From an uncultured Clostridia bacterium (lineage in GTDB: Bacteria > Bacillota > Clostridia > Christensenellales > UBA1242), in contig CALWEL010000009.1 of assembly GCA_944377305.1 (NCBI GenBank), positions 1 to 58,374 of the forward strand: DNA of 58,374 bases, read 5' to 3'. Shown piece after piece: positions 18,587 through 26,165 of this stretch. Below the pieces are notes generated by a model. The model searched no databases and was not told where the DNA came from. It saw nothing but the letters and a program-made list of their open reading frames with translations. Every line of letters begins with the position of its first letter. Within the stretch, counting starts at the first letter, position 1. A program made the position numbers and the translations under genes.

Positions 18587-19343
18587 TTTGTATTTCCTGC
18601 CAAATTATATCAAATAATTTTTTTGCTTTCGTAGTTTTTCTCCTGTCAAAAGGAGTACTGCTTCGCTTGAATCCTGTCTCGTGAATAGCTTTTATTTTGC
18701 CTGGGCGGGCAGACAGCACTATGATTCTATCTGACATACTGATAGCTTCATATATATCGTGAGTGACCAATATAGCAGTTTTCTTTTCAGATTTGATGAT
18801 TTCAAACACGTGATCGCAAAGTTCCAATCGGGTTTGATAATCAAGCGCACTAAATGGTTCATCTAATAGCAACAATTCAGGTTTCAAACTCAGTGTTCGA
18901 ATGAGCGCCACTCGTTGACGCATACCTCCACTCAATTCGCTAGGATGTTTTTTCAAGAAATCTTTTAGTCCATATTTTTCAGCGAGAGAGAGGGCGTATT
19001 CCTTCCTTTCTCCCGTTTTTTGTTTTTTGATCTCAAGACCAAAATAGATATTTTTTTCTATAGTTCTCCAGGGGAGCAAATTGTCGCGCTGGAACATATA
19101 TCCACATAGATCGTCTTTTGGATTGGGCGTTTTGCCCAATACTTTTATCTCGCCACTGGTTGCTTTGATCAGCCCAGAGATGAGAGATAGAATGGTGGTT
19201 TTCCCGCATCCAGATGGACCTACTATAGAGACAAATTCTTGATTTTTTATCTGAAAACTAATATCTTCTAGTGCTTGTGTCTCAGATTTTACGCTCTGAT
19301 AAATTAAATTGAGATTTTTTACATCAACTAATATATTGTTCAT
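18561..19343 (-). CDS. ABC transporter ATP-binding protein, SsuB/TauB/ThiY-operon type
   Basis: ATPase subunit that powers the importer. Walker A GPSGCGKTT near residue 39, Q-loop YMFQRDN, signature LSGGMRQR near 136, Walker B LLLLDEPFSALD near 156 and the switch His in LVTHDIYEA are all intact. I start it at the ATG whose A is the last base of the upstream gene's TAA (19343), giving 260 residues; an open frame extends 17 codons further up, inside the upstream gene, without support. The coupling implies fixed stoichiometry with the binding protein. Confidence 0.92.
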   Translation of the reverse strand: MNNILVDVKNLNLIYQSVKSETQALEDISFQIKNQEFVSIVGPSGCGKTTILSLISGLIKATSGEIKVLGKTPNPKDDLCGYMFQRDNLLPWRTIEKNIYFGLEIKKQKTGERKEYALSLAEKYGLKDFLKKHPSELSGGMRQRVALIRTLSLKPELLLLDEPFSALDYQTRLELCDHVFEIIKSEKKTAILVTHDIYEAISMSDRIIVLSARPGKIKAIHETGFKRSSTPFDRRKTTKAKKLFDIIWQEIQNEKNDEIK

Positions 19344-20362
19344 TATCCTTGCATTACTTTTGTAGCGAACGAGGTATTTACAGCTTCGTTCCAATCAACG
19401 CGTGCTTTCAATTCACCAGCATTGTCAATGATATCCAACATATTGTTCCAAGAGGATTCTTTCAGAACAAAACTATCTGCATAAGCACCAATTCGAATGT
19501 AGTTTTTCACTGATGCCAAGATCAAATCATCGCTCGTAGTAGAAAAAGATGGTTTCAATGAAGCAATAATTTGGCTATCAGTTGCGTCCATCAAATAATC
19601 ATAACCCTTTTTCAATGCACGCATAAACTTATTTAATTTATCAGCATTATTTTTCAAATAGCTATTTGTTGCCACGAAAGTAGTGTATGGTATATCGCTC
19701 ACTTCATCTCCAAGCGCTGCCACAATATAGCCAGTTCCGTCAAGTTCGCATTGACTTGCGGTAGGGTCGAACATTGTACAATAGTCGCCAGTCCCAGCCA
19801 CAAACGAAGACGCTGTCAAACTAAATGCAATTGAAGTGTCTATGATTGTGTCGACATTTTCACCCAATTCATCACCGGGTTTCAATCCTTTTTCTTCTAG
19901 GATATATTGAAGAGTCATAGCGGGCATACCACCTTTCCTTCCACCAATGATATGTTTACCTTTCAGATTTTCCCATTTAAAATCGTCTCCTTCATCCGTT
20001 CTACCAACAAGGAATGATCCATCGCAAGCAGTGAGTTGAGCAAAGATTATAGGAGCATTTGTCATACCATTATTGCGAACATACACCACAGATTCAGGTC
20101 CCATCAGACCAATATCTGCACTATTAGAAATCAGTGAACTCATTACGGTATCGCTACCACCGGCATTAGTGAGTTCAATCTTCAAGCCCTCATCCTCAAA
20201 ATAACCTTCATTAATGGCTACATAGAGTGGGGCATAGAAGATAGAATGTGTGACTTCACTGATTCGGATAGTGTTGTTTTCGTCTTTTTTATTTCCACAG
20301 CCTGTTAGCATAATGGAGAATACACCGACGAAAATTACTAATAAAATTGCAAATTTTTTCAT
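19343..20362 (-). CDS. ABC transporter substrate-binding lipoprotein, NMT1/SsuA-like
   Basis: Extracytoplasmic solute-binding lipoprotein. The signal peptide ends in a lipobox LTGC at residue about 22. The fold begins with YAPLYVAINEGYFEDEGLKIEL and ALMGPES-like motifs (here IGLMGPESVVYV), typical of NMT1/THI5-like and SsuA proteins that bind thiamine-pyrimidine precursors, sulfonates or related small molecules. 339 residues. AAGGAG precedes the ATG. No TPP riboswitch core was seen in the leader, so a thiamine role is not supported by regulation. It is first in the minus-strand operon. Confidence 0.88.
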   Translation of the reverse strand: MKKFAILLVIFVGVFSIMLTGCGNKKDENNTIRISEVTHSIFYAPLYVAINEGYFEDEGLKIELTNAGGSDTVMSSLISNSADIGLMGPESVVYVRNNGMTNAPIIFAQLTACDGSFLVGRTDEGDDFKWENLKGKHIIGGRKGGMPAMTLQYILEEKGLKPGDELGENVDTIIDTSIAFSLTASSFVAGTGDYCTMFDPTASQCELDGTGYIVAALGDEVSDIPYTTFVATNSYLKNNADKLNKFMRALKKGYDYLMDATDSQIIASLKPSFSTTSDDLILASVKNYIRIGAYADSFVLKESSWNNMLDIIDNAGELKARVDWNEAVNTSFATKVMQG

Positions 20363-20519
20363 TCATTCTCCTTCTAGGAAGATTTATAGTGGTTTAATCC
20401 TTCCATAATTCATTGTATGAAATAATTAAAATCTTGTTTATTCAAAAATGTAAATAAAATACAAAATCCAAATATTTCATAAATTTTTAAATCAAAGTTG
20501 ATTTTTCATAGTAAAATAG

Positions 20520-20548
20520 TTGAAAATATTGCTGATTTTTGATAAAAT
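20520..20548 (+). promoter_or_regulatory. Promoter of the 182-residue membrane protein gene
   Basis: TTGAAA (20520-20525), 17-bp spacer, TAAAAT (20543-20548) preceded by TG-A. Transcription near 20555 leaves a short leader with AGAGG before the ATG at 20570. Confidence 0.8.
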
Positions 20549-20569
20549 ACAATATGTTCAGAGGTTTAT

Positions 20570-21118
20570 ATGACTAGAAATGATATTTTTTACAAAATTT
20601 TATTTGCTATATCAATAGCATTATTACCTATAGTTATTTTTGCATATTTGTATCTACCAGATTGGTCGGTGAGTTTAATTATTGCAGGTATCTTGCTATG
20701 CAAAATATGGATAGAATTATTTAGAGATAAAACGAGTTTGCAACATTTGATTATAGATGCATTAGCTAGCATCTTGATATTCACAACGCTTTTGATTTTC
20801 TTTGCAGTGATTGAAGAGATCAATTTGGCTTTTGCAATTGTGACTATAGTATTAATTGTGGTTTTCAATATATATCAAATTGTATTTTTCAAAAAATCTA
20901 TGCCTGAATTCGTAGATGCGGTAGACTATTGTTACACTTTATTTGAATGTTTGACATTACTAGCATTTACATTTTTGTTATTCTATCCGCTGATCACAAA
21001 TATTGGCTTAGTTGCAATAATTCTTACTGCGGGTGTATCATTTTGCTACAAAGTATATTATACTTTCAGATATACGAAAGCAAATAATATTTTTTATATA
21101 TTTAGACGCAAAAGATAA
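20570..21118 (+). CDS. Unrecognised polytopic membrane protein
   Basis: I do not recognise this 182-residue protein. It has about six hydrophobic helices (roughly 10-30, 32-50, 63-85, 87-108, 122-142, 145-163) and a basic C-terminus ending in RRKR, which suggests a cytoplasmic tail. AGAGG at 20561-20565, in register with the promoter, decides the start. It is divergent from the ABC importer operon and followed 65 bp later by another small membrane-protein gene with its own promoter. No conserved catalytic motif is visible. Confidence 0.7.
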   Translation: MTRNDIFYKILFAISIALLPIVIFAYLYLPDWSVSLIIAGILLCKIWIELFRDKTSLQHLIIDALASILIFTTLLIFFAVIEEINLAFAIVTIVLIVVFNIYQIVFFKKSMPEFVDAVDYCYTLFECLTLLAFTFLLFYPLITNIGLVAIILTAGVSFCYKVYYTFRYTKANNIFYIFRRKR

Positions 21119-21129
21119 TAAATTCTCTA

Positions 21130-21158
21130 TTGACAAATCGTTCAATATGTGATAGTAT
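21130..21158 (+). promoter_or_regulatory. Promoter of the 86-residue membrane protein gene
   Basis: TTGACA (21130-21135), 17-bp spacer, TAGTAT (21153-21158) preceded by TG-A. A near-consensus sigma-A promoter. Confidence 0.85.
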
Positions 21159-21183
21159 ATTCGCATAAGAATAGGAGATATGT

Positions 21184-21444
21184 ATGAGTACTTTTTTATC
21201 ATTCGTTAGTCCATTAGAATTTTTGTTGAGATATACAGTCATTACAGGTATTGTTTTGGCGATAATTGGTGCATCTATTTGTTTTATGGCGAAAAGAATT
21301 ACTATGGCTAAAAGGAAATCGGATGAAATCAGTAAGAGTGATCGTTTTTATGTTGGACTCATGATTGCTGGTATTAGCTTCATTCTTATCGGAATGATCA
21401 TTATGGTTTTGCCTATTGATGTGACCTTCTACAATTATAATTAA
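21184..21444 (+). CDS. Unrecognised small membrane protein (two helices)
   Basis: An 86-residue protein with two membrane helices (about 17-36 and 56-79) joined by a basic, hydrophilic loop (MAKRITMAKRKSDEISKSDR). AGGAG at 21173-21177 gives the start. It has its own strong promoter and terminator, so it is expressed as a single-gene unit. No family recognised. Confidence 0.65.
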   Translation: MSTFLSFVSPLEFLLRYTVITGIVLAIIGASICFMAKRITMAKRKSDEISKSDRFYVGLMIAGISFILIGMIIMVLPIDVTFYNYN

Positions 21445-21500
21445 TTATCTTTGTAGTTTTAGTAGTTTTATTATTCTTTGGCAATATTGATTCAAATTAT

Positions 21501-21526
21501 ATGCTCTCAACTAGAGGGCATTTTTC
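21501..21526 (+). terminator. Rho-independent terminator
   Basis: An 8-bp stem (21501-21508 with 21514-21521, one G-T pair) with a 5-base loop and a following T run, 57 bp after the small membrane-protein gene. Confidence 0.8.
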
Positions 21527-21546
21527 ATATTTTATGCTAATTTTTG

Positions 21547-21576
21547 TTGACTTTATCTATATAAATAATGTATTAT
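21547..21576 (+). promoter_or_regulatory. Promoter of the 203-residue membrane protein gene
   Basis: TTGACT (21547-21552), 18-bp spacer, TATTAT (21571-21576). It lies downstream of an in-frame upstream start at 21568 and so excludes that start. Confidence 0.75.
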
Positions 21577-21606
21577 AAAATTAATAAATCAAGAGGAGGG
21601 AGATTT

Positions 21607-22218
21607 ATGAAAAAATTTTTATCAAAGATGCCAGTGATGATTGTATTTTTATCGCTAGCACTAGTAGGGCTTGTGTTCTACATCGTTATGCTTGCTAGGC
21701 CAGTGAGCTATGGTATGACCTATTCATACAGCCATGTGGTGACGGAAGAAGATGCAGCATTGTTTGGCGAAGAAGTTGGCACAGAAATCAATATGGATAT
21801 CAAAATCAAGAATGACAAGAAAATGGAAATGACAACGTTTGCCACAAGCGGTGAGACCGCAGAATGTTGGCTTATTCGTAATGGCAACAAAATTCTTATG
21901 ATACCTGAAGGTATAGGAAGTGAAGAAGAGTATGACACTGCAGTCGAAGAGCTGAAAGCGGATGAAGAATTATGGAACGCTGTTTGGAACGGCGAAGAAG
22001 GAATGCCTGTATTCGAAGTAAATGCCTTCGGTATGAAAGCAAATCTCAGTGGAATTGATATTGATTTGACTTGCACAGGTGCAATCGTGTTTGCTTCAAT
22101 TTGGGGAGTAGTGGAACTTGCTTTAATCACATTCGGTGTGTTATCTCTAGTTTTCTTCTTAAAAGATAGAAAGAGTGGCGCTACTCAATCTTCAGAGAGC
22201 CCAGCAGTAGAGCAATAA
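21607..22218 (+). CDS. Unrecognised membrane protein with exposed central domain
   Basis: A 203-residue protein of unknown function. Helix 1 (about 9-29) is followed by an acidic domain of about 120 residues (30-150) that is probably outside the cell, then helix 2 (about 155-180) and a short Ser-rich tail. AGGAGGG at 21594-21600 with ATG at 21607 fixes the start behind the promoter. The domain holds a single Cys and no recognised motif. It could be a sensor or a small lipid- or peptide-interacting protein, but nothing in the sequence decides this. Confidence 0.68.
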   Translation: MKKFLSKMPVMIVFLSLALVGLVFYIVMLARPVSYGMTYSYSHVVTEEDAALFGEEVGTEINMDIKIKNDKKMEMTTFATSGETAECWLIRNGNKILMIPEGIGSEEEYDTAVEELKADEELWNAVWNGEEGMPVFEVNAFGMKANLSGIDIDLTCTGAIVFASIWGVVELALITFGVLSLVFFLKDRKSGATQSSESPAVEQ

Positions 22219-22667
22219 TCATTAGTTGAATTTGACAATATTCCTAATTTTAATGATATTAATACATATTATTAATTAATAAATTGAAATATATTTTCAT
22301 AATTATTAATGTTAATTTATACGCAATCTTATTAGAAATTTTAGTTAGCATAAATTATATCACTATATTGTATGAATAGAAAGCAATTTTATCAACACAA
22401 TTGCTAATTCAAATTTTACAATATATATAGTTTTTGTTGGCATAATATAGTGGCATTTATGTCATTTATAAATTTTATTTTAACAATTGATTAGAAAATT
22501 AAAAAAATCTAACTATATGAAAATTGATAATATAGTTAGATTTTTTAGTTTTACATATTTTATAGTTTAATTTGAATTTTTAGCAAAATTTTAATAATTT
22601 CAATCTAGATAAAAGATTTATTTTAAAATATTTATATTAATTATAATTTTATCAATTTTTTTTATAT
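22219..22667. other. Gene-free AT-rich gap with a bidirectional terminator
   Basis: About 450 bp of very AT-rich DNA. Apart from the long hairpin at 22502-22546 I see no coding signal, promoter pair or repeat. Confidence 0.6.
22502..22546. terminator. Strong bidirectional terminator
   Basis: A 17-bp perfect stem (22502-22518 with 22530-22546) and an 11-base loop, with an A run at the left edge and a T run at the right edge. It lies 284 bp after the plus-strand gene and 122 bp after the end of the candidate minus-strand small gene, as expected of a terminator shared by convergent transcripts. Confidence 0.85.
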
Positions 22668-22862
22668 TTAAAATGTGATATTATCGAATACATTATTTGT
22701 AATTATATTGTTCGTGCTAGGGGTGACAATTGAATTTTGGCATAATCTATAGCAACCATTATTCCTAACATTCCTACACAAAGTAAAAGCAGTTAGCGGA
22801 AGGGAGAGATTCGAAATTCTGACGCAATCACATCTGCCTATTCGATAGAAGAAATAAAACAT
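22668..22862 (-). CDS. Candidate 64-residue ORF in a GC-richer island (uncertain)
   Basis: On the minus strand AGGAGGT ends 5 bases before an ATG at 22862, an ideal ribosome binding site, and TATAAT lies just upstream inside an inverted repeat (22875-22882 with 22896-22903). The 64-residue product has five Cys and matches no family I know. The DNA from about 22700 to 22862 is clearly richer in G and C than the flanks. Other frames of the same stretch also contain protein-like segments broken by stops, so this may be a gene remnant, or the conserved unit may be RNA rather than protein. Confidence 0.35.
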   Translation of the reverse strand: MFYFFYRIGRCDCVRISNLSLPLTAFTLCRNVRNNGCYRLCQNSIVTPSTNNIITNNVFDNITF

Positions 22863-23003
22863 AATTTACCTCCTATCACATAATATTATATAGTTTGTGT
22901 GATGTGTGAATTTGAATAAAATATGTGTGTTCAATTACCAAAATATGCTATTTTTTTTAAGAGTAAAATCAAAGTTTTTGCATATTATACATTAGAGGTA
23001 TTT

Positions 23004-23756
23004 ATGAGAGAGCTTGCCCTTGCCACCAAGGTGAGCAACAAAGAGATTATTGATTTTTTGTATGCAAATATTCAATCAAAAATTGATTTTTGTAAAACGA
23101 TCATCACGCGATACAATGATAATAATTTTAGTTATCTTTTGTTTGCCTGTGAAGAAAAATTTGTTGAGCCGTGTGAGATGATATTGCGTGAAGTTATCAT
23201 AGACTATATTGAATCTGTTTATAAACTTAATTATCTAAAACAAAAAATCAAAAATCCGCTTTCAAATTCGCTTGCGTTCAATGCTTATATCAAGGTGTTG
23301 GCGCTATTTGATAAGTCTACTGACGAAAGTGCGCTAGGCAAAATATTGATTTTCAATCAAACTTTTTTCGTGGATAGTTTTCTAGAATTTAGATTAAATC
23401 CGCTCAAAAAACATTGGAACAATTTAGCCGAGTTGAGCAGTGACAATCTGACGATGTTCAATTCTGCCACATTTATAGATATTATACGCTTTTTGATAAA
23501 TACGATGGATAATTTAGTTTACAAAGTAAAAGTTATTTGCAATGGAGAACATTTCAGCATTTATAATATGAAAACCAAAAATGAGAAGATCAAAAAAATT
23601 GCAGAGTGCAAAAATTCAACAGAACTCATCATCAACGTTTTGAATTCGTGTCCTAGTTATATAGATATTTATATCAATGGGAATAGCAATTATGAAGCGG
23701 TTAATTTTCTTAGCAATGTTTTTACAAATCGTTTGAAAATTTTTATGAAGAATTGA
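23004..23756 (+). CDS. ytxC: Sporulation-linked protein YtxC family
   Basis: A 250-residue cytoplasmic protein. Its length, its mixed helical character and above all its position directly upstream of the thrS leader match ytxC of Bacillus and Clostridia, a gene linked to sporulation whose molecular function is unknown. I start it at ATG 23004, behind AGAGGT at 22994-22999; an open frame extends 27 codons further upstream without a ribosome binding site. No terminator was recognised after it. The assignment rests on length and neighbourhood more than on a diagnostic motif. Confidence 0.65.
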   Translation: MRELALATKVSNKEIIDFLYANIQSKIDFCKTIITRYNDNNFSYLLFACEEKFVEPCEMILREVIIDYIESVYKLNYLKQKIKNPLSNSLAFNAYIKVLALFDKSTDESALGKILIFNQTFFVDSFLEFRLNPLKKHWNNLAELSSDNLTMFNSATFIDIIRFLINTMDNLVYKVKVICNGEHFSIYNMKTKNEKIKKIAECKNSTELIINVLNSCPSYIDIYINGNSNYEAVNFLSNVFTNRLKIFMKN

Positions 23757-23919
23757 GAGTGTAAAAATATTTATTGTTTTCAATTAAATTTATTTTAAAA
23801 GTCATTTGAAATTATTGTTTTAATTCATATTAAATTTAATGTAATTTATAAAAAATAAAATAAAGAGTTATAATCAGATGCTATATATTTATCATAAAAT
23901 TTTTTACCTAAAAATATGC

Positions 23920-23948
23920 TTGACTAAGCCGGCGCGATGTGTTAAAAT
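23920..23948 (+). promoter_or_regulatory. Promoter of the thrS T-box transcript
   Basis: TTGACT (23920-23925), 17-bp spacer, TAAAAT (23943-23948) preceded by TG-T. Transcription near 23955 gives a leader of about 220 bases. Confidence 0.88.
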
Positions 23949-23954
23949 AAAAAT

Positions 23955-24165
23955 AATTAAATAGACTATTGATTAGACAAGTAGTTTGGTGGTCAATTTT
24001 TACAGAGAGTGCCTGCCGGCTGAGATTGGCGCAAAATACCATTAAATGAAACCACTAATTAGGTCAATGCGAGTGAATTCTCGAATTATGAGTGGGTATT
24101 TTACCAATTTGGGTGGAACCGCGGTTGTTTAATCGTCCCGAAGCAAAGCTAGGGATTTTTTATTT
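23955..24165 (+). ncRNA. Threonine T-box riboswitch leader
   Basis: A tRNA-sensing leader that raises thrS expression when uncharged tRNA-Thr accumulates. The conserved T-box gggtggaaccgcgg lies at 24111-24124; the AGAGAG of stem I is near 24004-24009 with the gctgagat element shortly after. ACC codons followed by A occur where the specifier is expected (near 24038 and 24051), which fits threonine. The intrinsic terminator around gtcccgaagc...gctagggat with its T run (24136-24165) follows, and the thrS start codon is 14 bp further on. Confidence 0.92.
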
Positions 24166-24178
24166 TTAGGAGGGAAAT

Positions 24179-25921
24179 ATGAAAGAAGACAAACAAAGTA
24201 TGTACCGTCATAGTATGAGTCACGTGCTAGCAAAGGCTATCAAAACTTTTTATCCTAATGCAAAGATGGCAATTGGCCCAGCAATTGACAATGGATTTTA
24301 TTATGATTTTGACAATCTAAGCATTACGCCAGACGATTTCGATAAGATAGAAGAAAAAATGCGATCAATAATTGCTAACAATGAAGATTTTATTCGAAGA
24401 GAAGTTAGCAAGACCGAAGCATTGGAAATGTTTGTTGATGAACCATATAAAATAGAATTGATCAACGAATTACCTTCAGATGAAAAAATCACAGTATATT
24501 TTACTGGGGATGATTTTTATGATCTTTGTCGTGGTCCACACGTTGAAAATACAAAATTTTTGCGTGGTTTTTCGTTTAAAATTAATCGTATCAGTGGAGC
24601 ATATTGGCGTGGTAGTGAAAAGAACAAAATGCTGACTCGTATATACGTATATGGTTTCTTAGACAAAGATGACTTGAAAGAATGTTTGCGTCTAGAGGCG
24701 GAGGCAAAAGAGCGTGATCATAGGAAATTAGGAAAAGAATTGGGTATCTTTATGATGAATGATCTGGTTGGCAAAGGTCTTCCTATGTGGTTACCTAAGG
24801 GTTTCATCGTAAGGAGGGAATTGTCTGATTATATTATTAACAAAGAGATAGAACTAGGATATCAACACGTTATGACACCATCTTTGGGTAATGTTAATTT
24901 ATATAAGACTTCTGGACATTGGGAGCACTATAAAGATGATATGTTCCCAGTTATGGAACGTGATGGCGAAGCGTATGTGTTACGCCCAATGAATTGTCCT
25001 CATCATATGATGATATATAAAAGTTTTATGCATTCTTATAGAGATTTGCCTTTGCGTTTGGCAGAGGTGGCTAATGATTTCAGATTCGAGGCAAGTGGCT
25101 CGCTGTGTGGAATAGAGCGTACGCGTGCGTTCACTCAAAATGATTCACATATTTTCTGTCGACCTGATCAAATTGAAGAAGAGATCGATGGAGTGATCAA
25201 ACTTATATTGGATGTTTACAAAGATTTTGGATTCAAAGATTACACCTTTAGATTATCACTTAGAGACAAAACTAATGTAGAAAAATATTTTGCAAACGAT
25301 GAACTTTGGGAGAAAAGCGAGAATGCACTTAGAAGTATTTTGAAGAAAAGCGGAGCATCTTTCTATGAAGCAGTCGGAGAGGCGGCATTCTATGGACCTA
25401 AGATTGACGTTCAAGTGAAAACAGCATTGGGTCACGATGTGACTATGTCTACTATTCAACTAGACTATCAACTTCCTGAAAGATTTGAGTTGGAATATGT
25501 GGATGAAAATGATAATAGAGTGCGACCAGTGGTTATCCATCGAGCAATTTTAGGTTCTCTAGATAGGTTTGTAGCATTTGTTTTAGAGGAAACTAAGGGG
25601 ATTTTGCCTGTATGGCTAAGTCCTGTACAAGTAAAAATCTTGACCGTAAACGAGCATAATATAAAATATGCAACGTCAATTGCCGAAAAATTATTAAAGA
25701 AAAAGATACGTATAGAGAAAGATTTTTCAAACGAATCGGTTGGCAAGAAAATACGTTCAGCAGTGATAGAAAAATCTCCATTTATATTAGTTTTAGGAGA
25801 TAAAGAGATGAATGAAAATTTAGTTTCAGTTCGCAAGCGAGGTAGCAAAGATACTGTTAGTTATACTTATGAAGAATTTGAAAATTTACTGATGAGAGAG
25901 ATAACAAATAAAGCATTGTAA
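24179..25921 (+). CDS. thrS: Threonyl-tRNA synthetase, lacking the TGS domain
   Basis: Class II synthetase that charges tRNA-Thr. The protein starts straight at the editing domain (HSMSHVLAKA with the paired CRGPHV near residue 118), which removes mischarged serine; the N-terminal TGS domain of about 60 residues found in many ThrRS is missing, giving 580 residues. The catalytic core has RPMNCPHHMMIY near 275 and the arginine of motif 2 in FRFEASGSLCG near 305; motif 3 lies near 460 (HRAILGSLDRF). The anticodon-binding domain ends the chain. AGGAGGG at 24168-24174 sets the start. Controlled by the T-box. Confidence 0.97.
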   Translation: MKEDKQSMYRHSMSHVLAKAIKTFYPNAKMAIGPAIDNGFYYDFDNLSITPDDFDKIEEKMRSIIANNEDFIRREVSKTEALEMFVDEPYKIELINELPSDEKITVYFTGDDFYDLCRGPHVENTKFLRGFSFKINRISGAYWRGSEKNKMLTRIYVYGFLDKDDLKECLRLEAEAKERDHRKLGKELGIFMMNDLVGKGLPMWLPKGFIVRRELSDYIINKEIELGYQHVMTPSLGNVNLYKTSGHWEHYKDDMFPVMERDGEAYVLRPMNCPHHMMIYKSFMHSYRDLPLRLAEVANDFRFEASGSLCGIERTRAFTQNDSHIFCRPDQIEEEIDGVIKLILDVYKDFGFKDYTFRLSLRDKTNVEKYFANDELWEKSENALRSILKKSGASFYEAVGEAAFYGPKIDVQVKTALGHDVTMSTIQLDYQLPERFELEYVDENDNRVRPVVIHRAILGSLDRFVAFVLEETKGILPVWLSPVQVKILTVNEHNIKYATSIAEKLLKKKIRIEKDFSNESVGKKIRSAVIEKSPFILVLGDKEMNENLVSVRKRGSKDTVSYTYEEFENLLMREITNKAL

Positions 25922-25987
25922 TTATTCAATATTTAATGCAAATTAGAATTGATTGCAGATTAATAATAAATTCATTTTAAATAAACG

Positions 25988-26016
25988 AAAAATTCAGAGA
26001 TTGTCTCTGAATTTTT
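25988..26016 (+). terminator. Terminator of thrS
   Basis: A 13-bp perfect stem (25988-26000 with 26004-26016), 3-base loop and T tract. Confidence 0.9.
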
Positions 26017-26087
26017 CAACAATTTAATATTTAATGTTCAAAATTGTACGAAAAATTTAAAAATTTTTTAAAAATTTAATTTTTTGT

Positions 26088-26116
26088 TTGACTAGATTTT
26101 CTATTAGTATTAAACT
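26088..26116 (+). promoter_or_regulatory. Promoter of the alcohol/aldehyde dehydrogenase pair
   Basis: TTGACT (26088-26093), 17-bp spacer, TAAACT (26111-26116). The TTG at 26088 is also an apparent upstream start codon of the same frame, so that longer start is in fact the -35 box. Confidence 0.82.
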
Positions 26117-26165
26117 AAAGATAATAGACATTTGTTTATTATTTTTTAATGTTAAGGAGATAAAA

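Noticed and set aside
20363..20569. TPP riboswitch upstream of the binding-protein gene
   Set aside because: Read on both strands for the ctgaga and gcgtagggaa cores; neither is present.
22760..22850. tRNA or SRP RNA in the GC-richer island
   Set aside because: The gattcgaaattc segment recalls a T-loop, and gtgctaggggt recalls the 5' end of SRP RNA, but no cloverleaf can be drawn and the SRP core ccggaaggaagca is missing.
25468..25848. 126-codon minus-strand frame across thrS
   Set aside because: Antisense shadow; composition follows the codon structure of thrS.
26088..26165. Longer N-terminus for the iron alcohol dehydrogenase from TTG 26088
   Set aside because: That TTG is the -35 box of a good promoter, and GTG 26166 has AAGGAG at ideal spacing.
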